Source: Maniola hyperantus
Taxonomy: Eukaryota; Arthropoda; Insecta; Lepidoptera; Nymphalidae
Assembly: GCF_902806685.2 (NCBI RefSeq)
Contig: NC_048545.1
Coordinates: forward strand, 15,461,926-15,525,925
Length of the DNA: 64,000 nucleotides
Reading direction: 5' to 3'
A program made the translations under genes and the position numbers. Positions 60,224 to 64,000 of the stretch are shown in pieces (position 1 is the first letter of the stretch; each line of letters starts with the position of its first letter). The notes under the pieces were generated by a model, which saw nothing but the letters and a program-made list of their open reading frames with translations, did no database searches and was not told the DNA's origin.

Positions 60224-60897
60224 GAAGTATATGCTGTGGAATATTTCGTGAAATACTCGTATCATTTACAGAAACAATGGTGACATGTCTATTATGAACA
60301 TAGAAAATAAACGATGCAGTAAATATATTTTAAGAAACCACCAGTTCTTTTGTCAGTGCAATGAGTCGCGAACAAAACCATTCTTTCCCGTCAACTCAGA
60401 TGAAATGCAGCATCTTATTTCAGACATCTGTAACGCGAATGAATGATATTAACCGTGAACGCGACGTTGACTCCAATAAAAAGGGCGTCGTGACTTGCAC
60501 TGCTTAAAATTAATTCAGTCTCGGTTATTCTTAGTGTATCTGACAGCTGGTTCCACCTTAACGCAATAACTGTCAGGGAAATATGTAAACACTGCGGTAA
60601 ACGCTTTAAAGTTGCCCCGGGAGTAGAGGAGCCACGTAAATCTTTTGGATTTTTACTCGAAAAGCAAAACTAAAATTCATGTTACATTTTAGTGAAATTG
60701 AAAAAGTTCTTCTGATGATTCAATTTCATGTTTGATTCTCATTTCTGATCTGATTTCACGAACTGTGCCGGTGTACGTGCTGAGCCGTACGACGATGGAG
60801 CTCTGCACAACAATAATTATACTTTGAGATTAAACAGACATGAAATTTGACACAGAAAATTGACATGGTGCGTAAAAAAAATTTACAAAAAAATATT
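60224..60897. other. Unique DNA with a candidate conserved stretch at 60410-60690
   Basis: CTGTAACGCGAATGAATGAT, GTGAACGCGACGTTGACTCC and TTTAAAGTTGCCCCGGGAGT are not repeated. No open frame is present. Confidence 0.3.
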
Positions 60898-61089
60898 ACC
60901 GAATATATTATGTATACAAGAGTTAATATAGTCCCATAATTATACTTTTTGGTGCCGGTGCCAATTCGCTTTAGCTGCGTGAATCGTCTAGACTTCATAT
61001 TTTTATGAGACTCTACAATGGCACCTCATTGGCACCGACCCCAAAAATATTATTATGGAACTCTTGTATACATAATATATTCAGTAATA
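60898..61089. mobile_element. Foldback MITE with about 65-bp arms
   Basis: ATATATTATGTATACAAGAG and GGTGCCGGTGCCAAT on the left pair with ATTGGCACCGACCCC and CTCTTGTATACATAATATAT on the right. It is 192 bp with a loop of about 65 bp. Confidence 0.75.
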
Positions 61090-61323
61090 AATTAAATCAT
61101 TTTTCAATTTTTAGTGTTTGTGTATTGAAGTCGGTTTTTATTTTTTTTGTAAAAAAAATTTATTTCACAATTTTTAGTGGCCCCATGGTATTAAAATATG
61201 CTATGCCTGGTTAAAAATCTGCTGTTTACTAAACTTTTACACTGATCGCGAGCAATTTACTCTTATCCGTTGAAGAGTTCCATTATCTATTTTCGAAGAT
61301 GTTCATCAGCTAGGTGATTCACT
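61090..61323. other. Unique AT-rich DNA
   Basis: Nothing recognisable was found. Confidence 0.4.
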
Positions 61324-61475
61324 AACTCAGTGTCTAACACAGAATGATAGCCACACAGGTTGGTTGGTTCTACATTGCGGGTTTACTGGGTGGTAGTAAA
61401 ATATTTTTTCGTAGAAAACCTTCAACGGATTAAAAAAAGTTCTGTGGCTATCGTTCAGTGTTAGACACTGAGTAA
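61324..61475. mobile_element. MITE with about 33-bp inverted ends
   Basis: ACTCAGTGTCTAACACAGAA TGATAGCCACA at the left and TGTGGCTATCGTTCAGTGTT AGACACTGAGT at the right, with three mismatches. Confidence 0.75.
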
Positions 61476-61731
61476 GAGAATTACCCCACAGATCTTCACC
61501 AATCACGACGGGACTGCGGTACTGCGAGAGATGAAGTTCGAGCTGTCAAGGGCAGTAGCGAACGAACTACTTACCCTCTTTCTTGTTCTTTTCGCTGGAA
61601 CTTTACGAGCTGTCCGGCAAAATACACTCACAACGTCACATTTCTGAACACTTGATTGAAGCCAGGATCAGCTTCTAATTATTTTTCGCATATGTAATAT
61701 CATTGAGATATGATGACAACAGCTACTGAAA
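61476..61731. other. Unique DNA
   Basis: Nothing recognisable was found. Confidence 0.4.
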
Positions 61732-61958
61732 GCTTCGGCCGTGGCTAGTTACCACCCTACCGGCAAAGCCGTACCGCCAAGCGATGTAGCGTTCCGGTAC
61801 GATGCCGTGTGGAAACCATAGGGGTATGGTTTAATAAAAACTGGCATACCCCTTCCAGGTTAGCCCGCTACCATCTTAGACTGCATCATCACTTACCACC
61901 AGGTGAGATTGCAGTCAAGGGCTAACTTGTATCTGAATAATTAAAAAAAAATTAAAAA
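61732..61958 (+). repeat. SINE-3, 5'-truncated, with A-rich tail
   Basis: GGCCGTGGCTAGTTACCACC through AGGTGAGATTGCAGTCAAGG GCTAACTTGTATCTGAATAA and an A(9) and A(6) tail. Confidence 0.75.
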
Positions 61959-62309
61959 AAATACGATGGTCAAACGCAATGTATCTGAAACAATTGAGTT
62001 GAACGTTTCATTGTTGTGAGTTTAACTTCCATAAACTGATAGCCGATACAGCAGACAGCAAATAACGTAAATGAGTTACCCGATACGCGCATAATTGAAG
62101 ACAAACACGGTGACAGACGGACGGACAAATACGTCTATGATGACGGGGGCGATACCAAATCAAATTCGACTCAATACTCGAGCAAACAGTGTAGTCTGAG
62201 AGACTACGGTAGAAAATGTTGAGGCAATCACTTATAGACTAAAGACAAAATGCAACTCTAAACAGGTAGTTTTGAACATAATTTAGATCTAAACGCTCTG
62301 ATTACTTTT
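61959..62309. other. Unique DNA
   Basis: Nothing recognisable was found. Confidence 0.4.
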
Positions 62310-62490
62310 CCTGCCCCTTGTTACTTTCCTTTACTTCCTTGTTATCTGAAAACATCATGAGAAAACCTGCAACAATAACAGTTTTCCCAAATGTTCTTAC
62401 AGGTGTGTGAAGTCTGCTAATCCTTACTGCACCAATGTGTATAGTCTATGGCCTAAGTCTTTCTCATTCTGAGAAGAAAGGTTCACGAAA
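62310..62490 (+). repeat. SINE-2, 5'-truncated and diverged
   Basis: GAAAACATCATGAGAAAACC TGCAAC, AGGTGTGTGAAGTCTGC and TATGGCCTAAGTCTTTCTCA TTCTGAGAAG. Confidence 0.65.
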
Positions 62491-62594
62491 TTATACACAT
62501 AAATGTATGTAATTTCGTGACATACCAGAAGTGAAATTAAATTTTAATAACAACGCGCAGAGTTTATCGAGCTTATCGGCTTATCGAGATTTTT

Positions 62595-62815
62595 ACCTTT
62601 TATAATAACACTATTAGGGCACAATAAATGCTATTTGTCCACTCAATCAAAATGGCGACCTAAACACAAAAATCATATTTTAATAGTCGGTCGAGTCTCG
62701 AGTCGGAACGAGACTAGCTTAAGAACCACCAACCACCCGTATTTATGCAATCGACTCAAGATGACTTCCCCACAACAGATCGCGTGACTTCCGTCCAAAA
62801 GGCAGCCGGCAAATA
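62595..62815. repeat. Repeat O, copy 2 (inverted)
   Basis: AATCAAAATGGCGACCTAAA, GGTCGAGTCTCGAGTCGGAA and CAACAGATCGCGTGACTTCC reverse 53855-54055. Confidence 0.65.
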
Positions 62816-64000
62816 CAAGTGCCAATAACACACATATTATTAGTTTGTTACTTCTGTGACCTAAAAGTAACTTCGACAAATGTAGGTACATTTGTCTAAA
62901 TCACGGTAGGTTGATTTTAATAATTCTCCTCGTCTTTGTAACCGTGTGTTGTGCGCTGGCTCTTCGCCTATGTCGTACACAAAACAAACAAAGAGACAAG
63001 CAGTTCGCAGCCGTCCATCGAGGAGCTAACGAAGTGGAGGCACGCAAAGGCACCAATTAACTAATTGTCATTGCTTGGGACTTGATACATACCTACTATA
63101 CCAAATAACCTCCATGCTACATCATGGTCCTATTCGAAAAGAATTAGATCGAGTACTAAATACTAATCCAAAAAAAAAAAAATAGACTGTAATTTGTGGT
63201 TCATATGAATGTTGAGACTACCACTAGTTTAGAAAGCAGATACTGAGCATGTAAAAAACTAGGCCTATTATTCAACCTATGAGTTGAGTTATAAAGTTTG
63301 GTAATGTAGATAATAGTGTCGTCAAAAATCCCTAAGCTAGACCAATTGAAAATCTAAAATTAATCTGTTCTTTTTTGCAGAAAACATTGTGGAAAACCAG
63401 CATTGCTTTTAGACATGTTGACTGTTACAATAATTTAGGTTAGTTTTAAGATTACAATACCATTTTTTTAGCTATTTTCAATTGCCTGTTACATTAAAAG
63501 CCAATGATGATGATACAGAAATAAGTGGAAGTGTTTTTATTAAAAAAAAATACAGAGGGCCTTGGAGTTATCAAGTGAATACTGCTTCAAAATGCCCTTT
63601 TTAACGAGAAGAACAAACTAGAGATAATGCAAAATATGGCTGAAAAATATGAACTACATATTATAAGATCTTCTAGGCAAGCACGCTCATCTTAGGCTGC
63701 CACAGGTCGGATTGCTACAAAGCCCTAGTCTATAAATTAAAAAAAACCAGTCTCGAAGCAGGTAACATCAATAATGCCCAATCAGATCAGACTCAGAAAT
63801 TTATGTCTCCATAAAAAGTCACATAGCTATTTTAATGAAAGTATTCCGTCTTATTTAAATTCGGATATAAATTATAATGACGTCAAAGTCCGGGCTAATT
63901 GCACTTGACGCTCTGAACTTGTTACACGAGGAAACTGTGTCATACAAACACAAACACACCCCATTCTTAGCTAGCACACACACGCAATAATAACCTTAAC
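62816..64000. other. Unique AT-rich DNA to the window end
   Basis: No gene, repeat copy or RNA gene is recognised. A CTTTTTTGCAG at 63370-63380 looks like a splice acceptor, but the sequence after it has no sustained frame. Confidence 0.4.

Noticed and set aside
63360..63480. Downstream exon after the CTTTTTTGCAG acceptor-like site
   Set aside because: No open frame of useful length or Gly-X-Y pattern follows and no donor closes it.

Overview
The window looks like a lepidopteran (butterfly or moth) genomic segment. It is AT-rich and has almost no protein-coding sequence apart from mobile elements. It carries many copies of repeat types I associate with Lepidoptera: Helitron-like elements with a TCTGTC or GACTGA microsatellite and the 3' signature CGCGGACGAAGTCGCG...CTAG, the 'GGTTCCGTA...' repeat, tRNA-headed SINEs, RTE-type LINE 3' ends finishing in (TGATGA)n, and foldback MITEs. 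This attribution rests on recognising those families by eye. No database was searched and the species is not identified.

Only two protein-coding objects are convincing. (1) At 2690-8611 there is a complete BEL/Pao LTR retrotransposon. Its two 215-bp LTRs are identical base for base, it is flanked by a 6-bp target duplication, and its single gag-pol frame is open from end to end. It must be a very recent insertion. (2) At 27525-27903 there is a first coding exon ending in a consensus splice donor. It encodes a lysine-rich cytoplasmic tail, one membrane segment, a helical stretch and a furin-type site. This is the layout of a membrane-anchored collagen, but no collagen-repeat exon follows in the remaining 36 kb, so that part may be one very long first intron.

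Layout. 1-2683: repeat fragments and a 156-bp foldback element. 2690-8611: BEL/Pao. 8612-27200: a dense mosaic of Helitron-like copies, SINEs, RTE tails and MITEs, including a 758-bp element with 17-bp terminal repeats abutting a perfect 64-bp palindrome (19111-19930). 27300-27903: 5' region and first exon of the host gene. 27904-64000: the putative intron or intergenic DNA, again a mosaic, with a duplicated non-repeat segment (41826-42455), several long inverted repeats, a perfect 8 x 8-bp minisatellite (45779-45842) and a few GC-richer unique stretches that could be conserved regulatory DNA.

Family labels used below: H1, H2, H3 = three related Helitron-like families; GTR = the GGTTCCGTA repeat; SINE-1 to SINE-5 = tRNA-headed repeats; RTE-1 and RTE-2 = LINE 3' fragments. 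Repeat boundaries were judged by eye against other copies in the window and are good to about 10 bases unless stated as exact. Terminal bases were read directly for elements described as having exact ends.
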